The notes beneath the pieces are model-generated. The model saw only the letters and a program-made list of their open reading frames with translations, did no database searches and had not been told where the DNA came from. Below, one piece after another: positions 44,230 through 56,629 of a stretch of 64,000 bases of DNA; within the stretch, counting starts at the first letter, position 1; every line of letters begins with the position of its first letter. The position numbers and the translations under genes were made by a program. This DNA is from Xanthostigma xanthostigma (Eukaryota; Arthropoda; Insecta; Raphidioptera; Raphidiidae), in contig OY754472.1 of NCBI GenBank assembly GCA_963575645.1, positions 30,505,401 to 30,569,400 of the forward strand, read 5' to 3'.

Positions 44230-44914
44230 GGAAGTACCCTCGATAAATGAATTAACAAACAGAAAATTACGAAAATTTACAAATATGTCAAAACTTTTTC
44301 AAAAATGACAGTAAAATTTTTGTGATTTTTGGTTGACTTTGAAAAAAGATATTGATAATTTTATTTCGCTGCACTTAACATGGAGTCTTATGGAAATCTG
44401 TGATTTTGACGCACTCCATCATTTATTACGTTGGAATTGACAAACAGATTTTGATAAAATTTTCAGGAAATATAAATGAATATTCTATGTACATTTTTCT
44501 TTTTCCAAAACGTATAAAGCTTGCTTATGTTAATAGAAATAACTAAAACAAAGCCGAGCTTTTTAGCAATTCATAAACATGGCTACACCGCAATATTATA
44601 GTTTGTGGCGCGTCATTCAAAGGTAAGTTACGAAACTGCAGCAGTTTTGATATCGTAAAAACATACGTAAATTGAGTAAATGCTAAAAGCATAGTATTCC
44701 AAAAAAATGATAGTATATTATTATATCCAAAATGACAGGAAAAAAGAAAAGCATTTTCATAAATTAATGCGAATTTGACACCGCGTGCTGACTTATGCTG
44801 CGTACATAAGCACTTGTAACTATGGCAAGGCATGCGGTATTGCCAAATTATATACTACGTTATTCAAGTAGAAGACTGAAATTCTTTGACTTACTGCGTA
44901 CCGAGGGTACTTCC
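44230..44914. mobile_element. 685-bp element flanked by TTAA
   Basis: GGAAGTACCCTCG and CGAGGGTACTTCC are exact inverted ends, each next to TTAA (44226-44229 and 44915-44918), compatible with piggyBac-type insertion. The frame 44543-44833 has no homology I know. Confidence 0.55.
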
Positions 44915-44949
44915 TTAAGAGAAGAATGATGAAAAAATTCAGTTATGCA

Positions 44950-45352
44950 CAGTGCCGGATTAACCTACATATACGCTAACTACGCTGAAGCGTAGGGTGG
45001 CACTCGTCGGAGGGGCGGCAGGGACGGTCGCAAAAAAAAATATAAAATGATTTCTAACTAACGAAATGACGGTCTGTCTTAAACTTGAACCTCCAATCGG
45101 AATCAGATATTACTAACTGATATAATATTAATATACACAGCACGCTATCAGGGGCGGGAGGCAACGTTTTCCCTCGAACATGAGTCTTGGTAGGAAAAAT
45201 GAGAACCTAGTTCAAACCTGGTGTATTTGCGGGCTACTAAAGCAAATATATGCGGAGTGATGGAATGATTTGAAAGTAGGAAAAACGCTACCCTTAAGTG
45301 GGCGGCAAGCGTGTTTTAGCGTATAGGCGGCACTTGGTATAATCCGGCACTG
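44950..45352. mobile_element. 403-bp hAT-type MITE
   Basis: CAGTGCCGGATTA and TAATCCGGCACTG are the ends, shared with the element at 59694-60176. Flanks GTTATGCA and GCTAGGCA agree at six of eight positions, so the target duplication has decayed. Confidence 0.65.
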
Positions 45353-45534
45353 GCTAGGCATATTTGCAATACTGAATTGCAATAGGTTGAGTGGCTATTC
45401 ACACTATTTTTATTTTAAGAATAATCACATTCTGAAACTTAGTTTTCAAATGCAAATCGTGTCTCTTTTTAAATAGAAAATTAACGTCACCAAATATAAA
45501 ATACTTTCTTTTGCATCCTGTTTTAACATGAATA

Positions 45535-47524
45535 TTAAATAGGCGGATCGTTTGTTTTTCCAAAAGATGGCGACGGATAGCGTCTATTTGTAAATGCTCG
45601 GGAAGATCCTGAAGACAACAGTTCTCTAACGGTTCCTGACGTTGTTTGTTCCTTAGAGGCACTTGGAGATGACTTAGTTTTAGATGTCCTTGATGTAGTG
45701 GATGACTGGGATTGCCTATACAAAATGTTCAATTAAAAACAAATGCACGAGATATATATATATATATATATATCTTTTGATTAACTATATGAATCATTGC
45801 CTATCTACTCAATGTTCGGTGAGTAAATGCAACAAAGCGAATCGAAAATATATCTGCGTCTCTTTCTTCGATGTAATTCCCTGATTTCTCGGATGATAGG
45901 AATGGTTGATGTACTTGCATTCAACCTGAATAAAGTATCTCTGTTTCAAAAACCTTGTCTTTTTCTATGACGTTAACATGGGCGTACCCAGCTTTTGACC
46001 CAGGAGGGGGCAAATTACAAATTTCTTAAGCCGGGTCCCCCGTGCTTGTTTTGCCCTCCTGAATACGCCAGTGCTTACGGCGTAAAAAAAGACAGAATTA
46101 TATGTTTGCACCCTTCGATTGCGATTTTATTCCTATGCTCAGTATAGAATAAAAGTATATGTTACTGCTAAACGGTAACTATCCATTTATGTGTCGATGT
46201 TTCAAAATTATACAAACCTTTCATTTGTACAATTATTCGGTACAGCAGTTTCCGGTGACGATATCGACCTGCTAGTTTCCGGTTTAAATACTTCCGGTAC
46301 GGTGCCTGGTGACGAGACCGATCTCGTCGGCGGTGACCTGGTGAATGACGATCTGGGCGTAGATAATGGCGTGTTTAGAAACTGTATTGGGGTTGGTACG
46401 ACGCACGGAAGCAGTCTGGCAGGATCTAGTTTTATGGCCGCGTCGTAGGAAGGCGGCGGCACCTCGGCAACTGTGTCGTAATCGGGAGGCTTCTGGTCGT
46501 ATTGACGACTGCAACTTCCATCTATGTCTATTACGTGAACATCTCCGTCGGACTAGAAACAATCGAAATAAATCTATGTTTCAAAGAGCTAATAGAACAA
46601 ATTTTTGGGATTTAACGGAAGATTTTTACACAAAAGAAAAATTTCCAAAAGTGCGTATTTTTAACGTAATTTCAAACAGGATAATCTCGCTGCGGAGATA
46701 CGTCATCGCTAGACAGCTTCAGCTGATTTGCTGCCCACAGTTGAATCACGCAGACTGGTTCTTTATATAGATAACATCTCTTTTCATGGACATGTCTCTC
46801 TTTATCTATGCGCGAAGTTATGTGTTAGGTTTATCTTTGACGTCATCGTATGGGTCCCATTTTTTTTTTGAAATACATACAATTTTTAAATTCTTGTTTG
46901 CAATAGACATGATGACAAATTTTGAAATCCCCTTCTATAATGTAGGTACACGTCTATCCTACTATTTACGAAAAAAAAACATTTTAAGCAATAAAGCAAA
47001 TTATTGCATTTTCATCTTTCTATTTTAAAGTAATCGCGAAAACACTTGTGACGTCACGCCTCAGTGACAGCTGACATTAGATGTTATATTTATGGGTGTA
47101 GAGCTGTAGTTCAGCGGTATTTCTTAGAAAGGTATGTAAATTTAGTTAATGATATGATTTATATTAAGTATTTCATTAAAAATAGGTACTTAGTAGTAAA
47201 AATAGTACGGTTTTCTTTAGTTGTAAAACTGGCAAACTTTGATATCTATCTTTATCTTCGGTTTCGCGATTTATACTTTTTATGTCTACGCCCGACACTA
47301 ACCGAATTTTCTGCGTCGGCGTTACTGAGATCTCTGGGCGCCTGCAGCCAGAGGCAGATAGCGACGCCGATGAGAACGGCGCCTGCGACGATGCACACAA
47401 TGCCGATGTAACGGACGGGTTCCACGTCGGCCAGATGAAGCCAGTTGATTAGTGCGCCGACGCACAGCAACACCATGCCGTAGCGGTACGGCCGCTGCGA
47501 CTGCTGCGCCTCTTCTATTGGCAT
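45535..47524 (-). CDS. Two-TM protein with PPxY motifs (TMEM51-like architecture)
   Basis: Exons 47303-47524, 46678-46722 (provisional 45-bp microexon), 46218-46552 and 45535-45715 join in frame (783 nt, 260 aa). Residues 17-34 and about 38-60 are hydrophobic (YGMVLLCVGALINWL; VRYIGIVCIVAGAVLIGVAI). The rest is cytoplasmic or luminal, with QKPPDYDTVAEVPPPSYDAA containing two PPxY motifs (WW-domain ligands, for example Nedd4-type ubiquitin ligases), then a Ser/Pro-rich tail ending TNDPPI. An acceptor AG directly precedes the start codon (47525-47526), so an untranslated first exon probably lies upstream. The order of two N-terminal TM helices then P-rich PxY repeats resembles TMEM51, but this is architecture only. 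Exon 2 boundaries are the weakest point: 46678-46722 has a weak acceptor. Confidence 0.65.
45788..46165. repeat. 378-bp dispersed repeat, copy 2
   Basis: It matches 16568-16944 over its length. It occupies most of the last intron of the two-TM gene and is preceded by a (TA)n microsatellite at 45749-45773. Confidence 0.65.
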
Positions 47525-47559
47525 TACTGAGTAACAACAGAACATTACAAAATACAATT

Positions 47560-48170
47560 AAATAATTGTTATAATAGATTTATTTGATACATTTGTTCCA
47601 GAAGGGGTCGTCCCACATTTATTGTTTGAATCTGCATTACAAATATCTAGATTATGTGAAACAATGTTTTGGTGAATTTTTCGGAAGCTTTTTCTATAAT
47701 GAAAAACAGAGGACCACGCACATGGGAAAATGGCTTTCGGTGAAATTTTTTTCTAATTGGGGGGAATGAATCAGTCATTTGATGCTGAAAAAAGTTCCAA
47801 TACAACTTGGGTCTGAAAATCCCATTGAGTCATTTTAATCTTCGGATGAGATTATCTTTTCAGGGTAGGGTAAAATCTAAAAATGGTTCAGGGCAAAGTT
47901 AATTAGTTCGAAGGGGGACATCGGATGCCATGGTCACTTTTGACCTTGAGCTGACGGTTCAAGGTCATTCAGGGTCAACTTTTTTATTTAATGGGAACCC
48001 TCATTTTTCACATCAGTATTCGATTGGCCGTGAAAAAACAAAACTTTTCTACCAAAAATGTTTCTCCTAATCCCGTATTTTTCGGAATATTCACGGTCCA
48101 AATATGAATTTCCAAATTTTTATGATTTTTTAAAAAATTGGCGTTGATTCCTTGAAAAAATCCAAGAAAC
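47560..48170. other. Intergenic stretch
   Basis: A segment around 47930-48000 carries GACCTTGAGCTGACGG and AAGGTCATTCAGGGTCAA, nuclear-receptor-like half-sites that also occur in dispersed insect repeats. No gene is seen. The promoter of the two-TM gene should lie here. Confidence 0.25.
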
Positions 48171-48174
48171 GCAT

Positions 48175-48548
48175 TCCTTGCTAGATTTGCCTATTAGCTT
48201 TCTAGCGCTGGTTTTCTTGATTGCTGTTAAGTGGTCGCTTCACACGAGACTATTTTTCAAGCTTGATTTGTGGATAGATCTGGTGCGCGCGCAGTGAGAG
48301 TTCGAATATAAATACAGAGCAAAACGTGTCTGTTGTCTGACTCTAAACCCACGTGAAAGATAGTGCTTCCTGATTGGTTCTTGCTCATACTTAGCAGCAA
48401 ATCTAGTAGGGAAAATAGCCCCTGTTCTAATTTTAAAACCTATCTTTTGAGCTAGCAGGCCAGCCTGCAGTGACGTCATTTCCAGCTTCGTAGCCAGCCT
48501 ACCGGCTAGCAAAATTCCTAACGTTTCTAGCCTCGTGTGCAGCGGCCT
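48175..48548. mobile_element. PIF/Harbinger-type MITE copy, left end missing
   Basis: CTAGCGCTGGTTTTCTTGAT, GGTCGCTTCACACGAGAC, GGTGCGCGCGCAGTGAGAG and the right end TAGCCTCGTGTGCAGCGGCC match 26939-27486. Only one copy of the internal block is present. Confidence 0.7.
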
Positions 48549-48932
48549 TTACTGTCTTCTTCAAACTCTAAGTGTTGAGCTTTAATTATTTAGTATCCTA
48601 TAGTTTATTAATTAATTTGCTATAACCTTTTTTATGTAATCTATTGCATTTCATTTTGTACAATTATCGTATTTTTTTCTAATTCCAGCAGTTCGTTTTC
48701 GCATTTTAAACTGTACGCTGTGATTTTATATGTATATTTTTATAAATAAGTTTACACAAAGAAATAATTGTAAATACTTTAGTTAAATATTCAAAGGTCC
48801 AGAAATCTACAGAAATTCAACACTAAGTCGTCTGGGCTCGAAGTGGGGATTTACGTTGGTCGTGGGGATTTGTTCCGTTACACAGCACTATTTGCTGCCT
48901 GCTGGTTTGTGCTGACTTATGTTGGTGTAGTG

Positions 48933-49904
48933 CAGTGATGGCGACCCTTTTTGAGAAGTGGATCAAATTTTGTTAATTATTTTTTTTAGTATTAGCTCGT
49001 GGGCCACTAAGTCAGTGGTGTTACTTGTAAAGGGAGAGGGGAGATGGTTAAATACTATTTTTTTTTAGTTAGAAACTTTTTTTGGACGACACACGACGTT
49101 TTCCGACAATGCTGGATTTAGCGTGTTTTTTTCTATAAGCATGATGATTTTTCCAAAGTTCCGAAAGATTTCAGTTTTCGTCAAAAATCACAATTTTTTT
49201 AAAAGGATATGCCTTGAAAAAATTGCAAAAATCGAATTCTTTAATATACGTTTGAAATTGAGAATAGGTACTTATAGAAAAAAATACACTGAATTCAATG
49301 TCTTCAGTATAAAGTAGTGTTGATCCAATAGAATGTTACGATGAAGGAAGGTTTTGGTTGATCCTCAACCAAAACCTTCCTTTATCAGATACAGAATTTT
49401 GCTTACGCTCATTGAATTCAGTTAAGATGAAGGAAGGTTTTGGTTGCGGATCAACCAAAACCTTCCTTCATCTTAACTGAATTCAATGAGCGTAAGCAAA
49501 ATTCTGTATCTTTGTAGTTTGGAAACTACAGCCATTAGGAGGTTTTATATGATTTTCAAAAAACTATAATTGCAAATAACTTCTAAACCAAAAGACATCG
49601 TAAAGACGTTGTTATTCATTGTTTTTTTCTATATAAGCATGATGATTTTGCCAAAGTTCCGAAAGATTTTGGTTTTTGTCAAAAATCGCATTTTTTTAAA
49701 AGAGGGCATGCCATGAAAAAATTGCAAAAATCGAATTCTTTAATATACATTTGAAATTGAGAATGCTTACAGAAAAAAATACGCTGAATTCAATAAGTGT
49801 AAGCAAACGTCAAAAAATGAGTTTATAGAAATAAACACGTGGAACATTTAAAAAGCCTGCGTGGGTCAGTGTCTGACCCGCTGGTCATAGGTTCGCTATC
49901 GCTG
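48933..49904. mobile_element. 972-bp hAT-type element with complex internal repeats
   Basis: Ends CAGTGATGGCGACC and GGTTCGCTATCGCTG are flanked by GTGTAGTG (48925-48932) and GTCTAGTG (49905-49912). Internally, 49124-49300 and 49621-49797 are direct repeats (AAGCATGATGATTTT, TTCCGAAAGATTT). Between them, 49387-49510 is a perfect inverted repeat of about 59 bp arms with the loop CGGA. The related sequence at about 36250-36300 lacks this insertion. Confidence 0.8.
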
Positions 49905-50639
49905 GTCTAGTGTGCGATATCATGCGGGTTTGTCTTGTGCTGGTTGTACAAGACATGCTTCAAAAGTGTTCGCGGTCTTTTAAGTTCACATAATAAAGCA
50001 ACAATACCTGTATTATAGTAAACACATTATATCGTCGGCAGGACTTGGTCACAAGAATTTATTCTTGTGACTTGGTACTGAGATCTGAATTTATATAAAA
50101 AAATAAACCACAAAAATATATAGGAGATCAACTTACCACATTTTGTTACGTTAATTAACGCGCAATTTCATAATTTTTAACGTAAAAAAAACAATTGTTT
50201 TGTGACAATTGAAAAGTCACGACTGGTAATTGCAAAATTTTAATGATAACAAAATAAATTGTAGTATATTCTAAATATAGTTATTACAAACGAGTTTTAT
50301 TTAATAATGAATTAAGTTATAAACAAAATAAATTCGCTGCAATCAGAGACGGAACTTTAAAGAAAAAAATAAATTTATTTACCTACTCTTTAAACTCTTT
50401 ATTTTCAAACTATCAAATTTTTCATTTAATTTGATATATTTAATTAATTTGAAGGGACACGTTGGCGTACTTTCCGTAAGACTACATGTAAAATTGTGGA
50501 AATTAAAAACATTACAACTATTTATTTATCTAAGTAGTGAATCGATTTGAAATTTTTTTCAGAGCTTCAGAGTTTATGGATAAATATTTAGGGTGATGTG
50601 AACATTTCCGGTTTACTTGATACAACAAAAATAATGTCA

Positions 50640-50708
50640 CCGCCGGCCAAACTCGAACCTAAACCTTTATGTTACGAGGCGAAGGCTGTACCACGCCGCC
50701 AGGTTAGC
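50640..50708 (-). tRNA. tRNA-like degenerate sequence
   Basis: On the minus strand GGCGGCGTGGTACAGC (D-arm-like), a loop CTCGTAA and TTTAGGTTCGAG (B-box-like) are spaced as in a tRNA. Stems are imperfect. Isotype not assigned with confidence. Confidence 0.35.
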
Positions 50709-50829
50709 TTGATGTTCTACATCCAGTTTTTATAGTATATCCTATTCCGTAACATTTTCAATCTCAAGAATCAAACTCACTTTACCATGATAAAAGAAGT
50801 TTTACTTAAAAAAACAATGTGTTTATATA

Positions 50830-51541
50830 GGGTGTCCCAAAATTTACGCAAGATTTGAATTTGCTGCCATTTGTGAGGTAAAGTGTTTCTAACCAAAAAA
50901 AAGACAGTTTGACAGCTAATAGTTTAGAGTTACTAAAACTGGAGCACTGCACTAAAGAACAATGCGTTTTCATTGTTGAACAACATTTTAAAAATAGTGA
51001 AAGATTTGCTGCCACAATTCGCAAATTTCGCACAAAATATGGTCGTAATATTGTTTTAAATTCTTCAACTGTGAAGGATATCATTAAAAAATTTAGAGAA
51101 AAAAAAAGATGCATCCACAACGTGTCACTGTTTGGTGCGAATTTTGGGCTGGAGGCATCATTGGACCATACTTCTTTGAAAATGAGGCTGGTCAAGCAGT
51201 AACTGGTGTTCGATATCGCAACATGATAAGAGAGTTCTTTCTTCTTAAATTAGAAAATATTGATGTGGCATGTGCTTTCAACAAGATGGTGCCACATGCC
51301 ATACATCCCGTGAAACAATTGAATTACTTCAAGAGACATTTCCTGGTCGTATGTACTCTCTCGTTTTGGTGATCAGAATTGGCTCCCTAGATCATCTGAT
51401 TTAACCCCACTGGATTTTTTTCTATGTTTTTTGTCAGCAAAGTCGTGGAGGCCACATGTCCGAAGTGTTATTTCATACGTAACCCTAGACTATGTACATT
51501 ATTTTCCAATATTCAAATCTTGCGTAAATTTTGGGACACCC
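50830..51541 (+). mobile_element. Mariner-like element, inactive
   Basis: GGGTGTCCCAAAATTTACGC at the left end and its exact inverse at the right end are the TIRs. It is about 0.7 kb against about 1.3 kb for intact mariners. Confidence 0.85.
50909..51470 (+). pseudogene. Mariner-like transposase, internally deleted and frameshifted
   Basis: The first part encodes an N-terminal helix-turn-helix (KEQCVFIVEQHFKNSERFAA). It fuses at about 51100 to MHPQRVTVWCEFWAGGIIGP in another frame, skipping the first catalytic aspartate region. After a further frameshift at about 51270 come FQQDGATCHTSRETIELLQE and DLTPLDFFL, the second and third catalytic blocks. Not functional. Confidence 0.8.
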
Positions 51542-51544
51542 GTT

Positions 51545-53690
51545 AGAAAGCTACACATAAATTCAATGCTCATTCCTGTATTTTCTTATAATTTAGAGCT
51601 TTAGAGCTGGGGTTCATAATCTAATCTCCGTGGGCACCTTGAGGGTTCCTCATTTGAGTGTGTCGCCACTATTTTATTATAAATTATTAGTATTTGTTTG
51701 GTTACGTGAGTCTCTTTTTGAAATTAATTTCAAAGAGAAAAGAATTGACTTTGTAATAGACTTTAATAAAATTAAAATTCAGTGTCACCCAGCGAGATAT
51801 ATTTAGGAATTTATTGTTTCACCTAGTTATAGGGATATTGTTGATAGATATCGAAAAATGATTTTTGAGGGATTCATCGACTTTTCGTCTTGTCATAATT
51901 ACATAGCAGAATTTAAATTATTAGAGCCAATTATTTTCATCCGAAGACAAAACGGATTTTTATCAAAATTATTAAGTGGACTTTGGTTATAATGTAAAAA
52001 AACCTAACCTAGAGAAAAAATTCCCTAAAAATAACCCTCAATGCGGTGACCCTAAATATACAGTTATAAGGTGCGCAACTGTTTTATTATCTGGTCTTAT
52101 TATTGTCGCCAAAAAGTACACAGTCAATTAAAGGTGTTTTCGCTGTTTAAGATATTTTTGTTTGAGTTCATACATTTTAAAAAGCTTATCTAAATTTATG
52201 TAAACATGAGTGCTTAAAATAAAGGTTGATTTATTTAATAAGAACAAAACACTTCTTATTGCGACATGCCTCAATTTCTGTGGAGTCGTACCAAAAAAAT
52301 GTCGCGGAAGATATTTAAAATAGCACAACATCTGGAATAATTGGTTAGTTATGCACAAAAACAAAATAGTGAATAATATAGCTTCATAATTCAGAAGTTA
52401 TTTAAAATATCAATTACCAATGAACGGGATGTTTATGACCTTATAAGTTACCGAGCGTTTATAATTTACAAGTATAATCAATAGCAAAGCAACTAAACAA
52501 GCACAATTAAGAAGATCAAATTAATTTGAAGTCTTGATACGTGTTCCGTTAACTATGTTGATAATGCTAACTTACATACTTCACTTGTTTGTTGGGGTCA
52601 AATCTTGTAAACCAATATTTTACTCACTCAATCACATCCGACTGATTTGAAATTTTGCATAGCTACGTAGTTCCGATGAGAATACGATATTTCCACGTCT
52701 CAGAACAAGACTGTTTTAAAATCTTTTTTTACCAAACCTACTTCTGAATAACGTCGCAAAGAAACATAAAATGTCAAAAAAATTACCTTCAGCAACTCTG
52801 TAACGCCAATATCTGTCCATTTGTGGCCACAGTTTTGCACTGAACATTCATGAAAATGATCGAACTGAATTGAACGGTTTTAAATTAAATAAATTAGCAC
52901 CAATTCACTAATTGACAACTTATATTAAATGAAATGAGTTTGTAAATATTAAACGAACGTTATTCAACTGTTATGAATTTGATATTAAAATTGTGTAATA
53001 ATTTATAAAATGCTCCAACAGTGTCGCATAATCAAAATCATTTTTTGAAAAAGTTCCATTAATTGTTTATATTATTATAAAAGAAAAAAAAATTAGCCGT
53101 CGGCAGATGTGAAACATAAAAAGCGAAATTCTAGTAACTAATTTAAAGGTATCAACAAACGCCATGTTCACCACTTCAACACACACACACACAACAGGCA
53201 ATAACAGTATAACACACAGCTGTCCAACGCATACACACAGCAAACGTAGCACATCCCGTGAACAGCGTCGCGCCAATTGCAAGATCTTTTTCCCAACCAA
53301 ACACGCCATTAGATATTTCACATCAAAAATATTTTTTGAAGTGAAAACTTCTTTAGCTGCGTTGTACACTTTTTTGTAATGGGTAAAAAATGTTAAACTC
53401 GCGTCAGGCGTCAGGTAAAGTAAGAACTGGGTGAGCGAGAAAACTCTCTAATTTATACAACGTTAGACATCTAGCGTTGAAACATCGTACCTACATAAAA
53501 ATGCAATCTATGATACAAACCATTTTGATCGAAAATTCGTCAGACGTTAATATTCAAGTTTTCACTTCTCCGGGCACTCCCGGAGTGCAAACCTTTTTTT
53601 TTTTGTTGAGAAACATTAGTTTTTTGTTTCCAGCACGAAATTCAGCCTTTCTGTATTACCTTCTTTCGTGATTACTGAACTAGAAAAACT
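51545..53690. other. Intergenic AT-rich stretch
   Basis: No gene is supported. The paired frames at 53067-53379 arise from CACA/TGTG repeats (53170-53240) and lack a domain. Confidence 0.35.
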
Positions 53691-53935
53691 ACTGAACCGA
53701 TTTAAATAAAACTGATGTAGCACCAATTCGATATCTTTCTGAACACAGCTGAGCCGAAATCATTCTAATCGGGTAGTCCTCCAGAAGTTAAGTAGAAAAC
53801 TACTGAACCGATTTAATTAAAAATTACACGGGGGCAATCTGTTATCTTCCTGAATGCAACGGCATCAATATTATTCAAATCGGTTTAATCTTTTGAGACA
53901 TTATGACGGAACAAACATTGAAAAAAATGCTTGTC
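53690..53935 (+). mobile_element. LINE-like 3' remnant
   Basis: GAAAAACTACTGAACCGATT occurs twice (53691 and 53802) with ATCTTTCTGAACAC.. and ATCTTCCTGAATGC.. variants. This is the ordinary structure of an insect LINE tail. Confidence 0.45.
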
Positions 53936-54628
53936 AATAACACGTCGTATTAATAACCTAACCTTCGTTTTTATTTTTAATCGGTTAATAAAATATTAAT
54001 TTGGAATACTTACTCATTTTCTTTCTTTGAACACTACAAACACAGATGCCAGTCAGTTTTTACATTGAATGATTCAATTTCGATACGGAAAACACGGAGA
54101 TATAGTTTTGAGGAAAAGTTGACCGAAAATACCATTAATAAAACCGTTTCATATGATATCCGTTGGCACGCAGTTTAATTAAATTAATTATTTTAAATTT
54201 TATTAGCTACATTTCGACGTTTAGTGTTTGTTTTTATTTTCGTTGGTTTTATAAAATTTAACTAGATACAATATTTTAACAAAGTTGTAATACTGTGTAA
54301 TAGTTGGTACCAATAAACTGCTAGGTGTGTTTTGCTGACTGCTATGTTTACATTATGTATTAATACTTAGCTGATAAAGAAGAATGCCACCTTGTGCTCC
54401 AGAATATTACGAGGAAAAAAGATCGATTCACACTACTTTTTCGTCAAATCTAAATAAAGAAAATGCAATGTGCGTTTATTCAAAATCTTAAATCTCCGAA
54501 AGTTCTTCACCGATTGCTTTGAAATTTTGACAAAACGCTGTATTCGAATATGCGCGTGTTTTTATAAAGGTACCTATTATATAGATGTACACCTGTGACA
54601 CGTGAAAACATGCTTTTTTTTCAAAACA

Positions 54629-54870
54629 GCGCCATACAGCGTCATCTGTTAGACATTAAAGCAACACACGCTATACTAAATATTTTACGGCTACGAGTGC
54701 GACGTCTGTTGAATACAGCACCATTTGTTGGACGTTAAAGCAACACTTGCCATACTAAATATTTTACGGCTACGAGTGCGATGTCTGTTGAATACAGCGC
54801 CATTTGTTGGACGTTAAAGCAACACTCGCCATACTAAATGTTTTACGGCAACGAGAGCGCCATCGGTTGA
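54629..54870 (+). repeat. 79-bp tandem repeat, three copies
   Basis: TTAAAGCAACAC recurs at 54655, 54734 and 54813, with TACTAAATATTTTACGGC and TGTTGAATACAGC in each unit. The frame 54804-55022 starts inside the last copy and is not supported as a gene. Confidence 0.8.
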
Positions 54871-55055
54871 CCGGAACATCAACACACGCAAACCGGACTG
54901 AGTCACTGCAACGCGTGGCCGGGTACAGTAAGTATTACTATAAATGCGACCATCCGAAGTACTATTGCGCGGAAAGGGAGTGGGCTCACGTAACAGCTAA
55001 TATTCTGAGAAATCATAGGTGATGATGCGATTAAAGATTTTATTTTTATAGTTTA

Positions 55056-55580
55056 ACTAGCGGCCCGGTTCGGCTTCGCTCGAATTTGTATATTGTCGCC
55101 GTTTTTTCGTCGACTTGCGTTGCAAAATTGGTCTCCACGAGGGTCCATTCTAAATATTGGTGAAAAAATTTGAAATCGGATGCGGTTCATCCCGGTTTCA
55201 CCCCTGTGCGATAAACATAATTCTGCAAAATGTATTTCGTTTGCGGCCCGGCGTTTGAACTAATAGCTTTGAGCAAATTGCAAGTTCTATCAGATATCGC
55301 TATTTGGTACTAAAACAGTTTTGTTCGAACAAAACTGACTTTTGATAGAATTTACTCAAAGCTATATTTAGCTTTGAGTAAATTCTATCAGATGTCGGTA
55401 TGTGTTATTAAAACTTTTTTGAGAAAATACCGTAATTTTGTACAAAATATTTAATAAAAACTATCCTATAGCGTAAGTTGCACCAACACACACATTTACA
55501 AAATTTCATTAAAATCTGTTCAGTGGTTTCGGAGATTAGCGCGGCCAAAATTGTGACACGGGAAAAATATATAGATAGAT
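55056..55580 (+). mobile_element. RTE-like LINE 3' end with embedded hairpin
   Basis: It begins ACTAGCGGCCCGGTTCGGCT and ends near GATAGATAGATAATC, with TTTCGGAGATTAGCGCGGCC before the end. At 55338-55393, GATAGAATTTACTCAAAGCT and its exact inverse form a hairpin. Confidence 0.6.
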
Positions 55581-56356
55581 AATCAAATTTCTGAAGTGGT
55601 AAAGTATATTTGAAGCGTAACATTGCAGCGAATTCAGATTTTGGTAAAGGTTAATAATATATTAATCCTTGTTGACTATAGTCAAAGAACTCAATCAAGC
55701 ATCAAGGTGCTTAATTCGCCTCAGATAATCTTGTCTTGCGGATGCAGATGCCAAAAATAATTAGAATGCTTCGCTGTTGCGGATGCAGACGTCTGCAACA
55801 TCCCGAATAATGCATATGGAGAGAAAATTCAAAAATAAGATTTTTTTAATTGAGTTGAATTAAATTAAAAAAATGTTTTAACAGAAATCTTTTTTGTAAA
55901 GTAGATATCTGAAACTCGTTGCTAAAAAAATGATGTTTAATTTAATATAATAAATACTTACTTTGGTTTTTTTAGGTCAATTGACAAAAAAAATGCAAAT
56001 TACCAATTGTACATCGAGCTTTAAATAAATATTGTAGACATATATTTAAACAGGCGCTTAGTAATTTATGTTGACATGAATTACTGTGCAGTAACCACAG
56101 ATTTTTTAATAAAAATACGATAAAGTTTGCAGATAATGCATTGCCGCCGAATGGCATGCCTCTTTACATTAGCTGTTAAATCCGACGGCAAGAACGGCCC
56201 GGCATTGCGGTCCTCTTGAATTAGTGTGATTTTCATTATAAAACGGTCAACGTCAAAATAAAGTGACAGCTATTGATTGCTAATTTTGGACGATGCCGCG
56301 AGTGCTAATAAAGTTACTATTTTCACTCATTGCTCATTCGCTTTTTGTCGTAGCGT

Positions 56357-56563
56357 CGGCCCTGGATCTGGGGGAGGGCAAATCGAGACACCCGCTCTAG
56401 GTTGCACTTTCAGAGGGTGCCAAAATCATATTATAATATGGTTGAAAAATGCCAACCATAATATATTTCTGAGTTTTTTAAGTAATTTATCTCAAACGCT
56501 GGAGAGAGGGGACGCCATTATCAAGTTTCTGCCCCGGTTCAAAACATCGTAGATCCGGGACTG
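56357..56563. mobile_element. 207-bp hAT-type MITE
   Basis: Ends CGGCCCTGGATCT and AGATCCGGGACTG are imperfect inverted repeats flanked by a perfect 8-bp duplication CGTAGCGT (56349-56356 and 56564-56571). Confidence 0.8.
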
Positions 56564-56629
56564 CGTAGCGTAATATTATATCCCACCAAAAACAAAAACG
56601 TGAAAAAAGGGTCCATTTCTATACAAAAA

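Noticed and set aside
53067..53379. Overlapping frames on both strands
   Set aside because: They are generated by CACA/TGTG repeats; no homology or splice context.
54804..55022. 72-codon plus frame with C/H residues
   Set aside because: It starts inside a 79-bp tandem repeat and ends next to a LINE tail; the zinc-finger-like spacing is not convincing.
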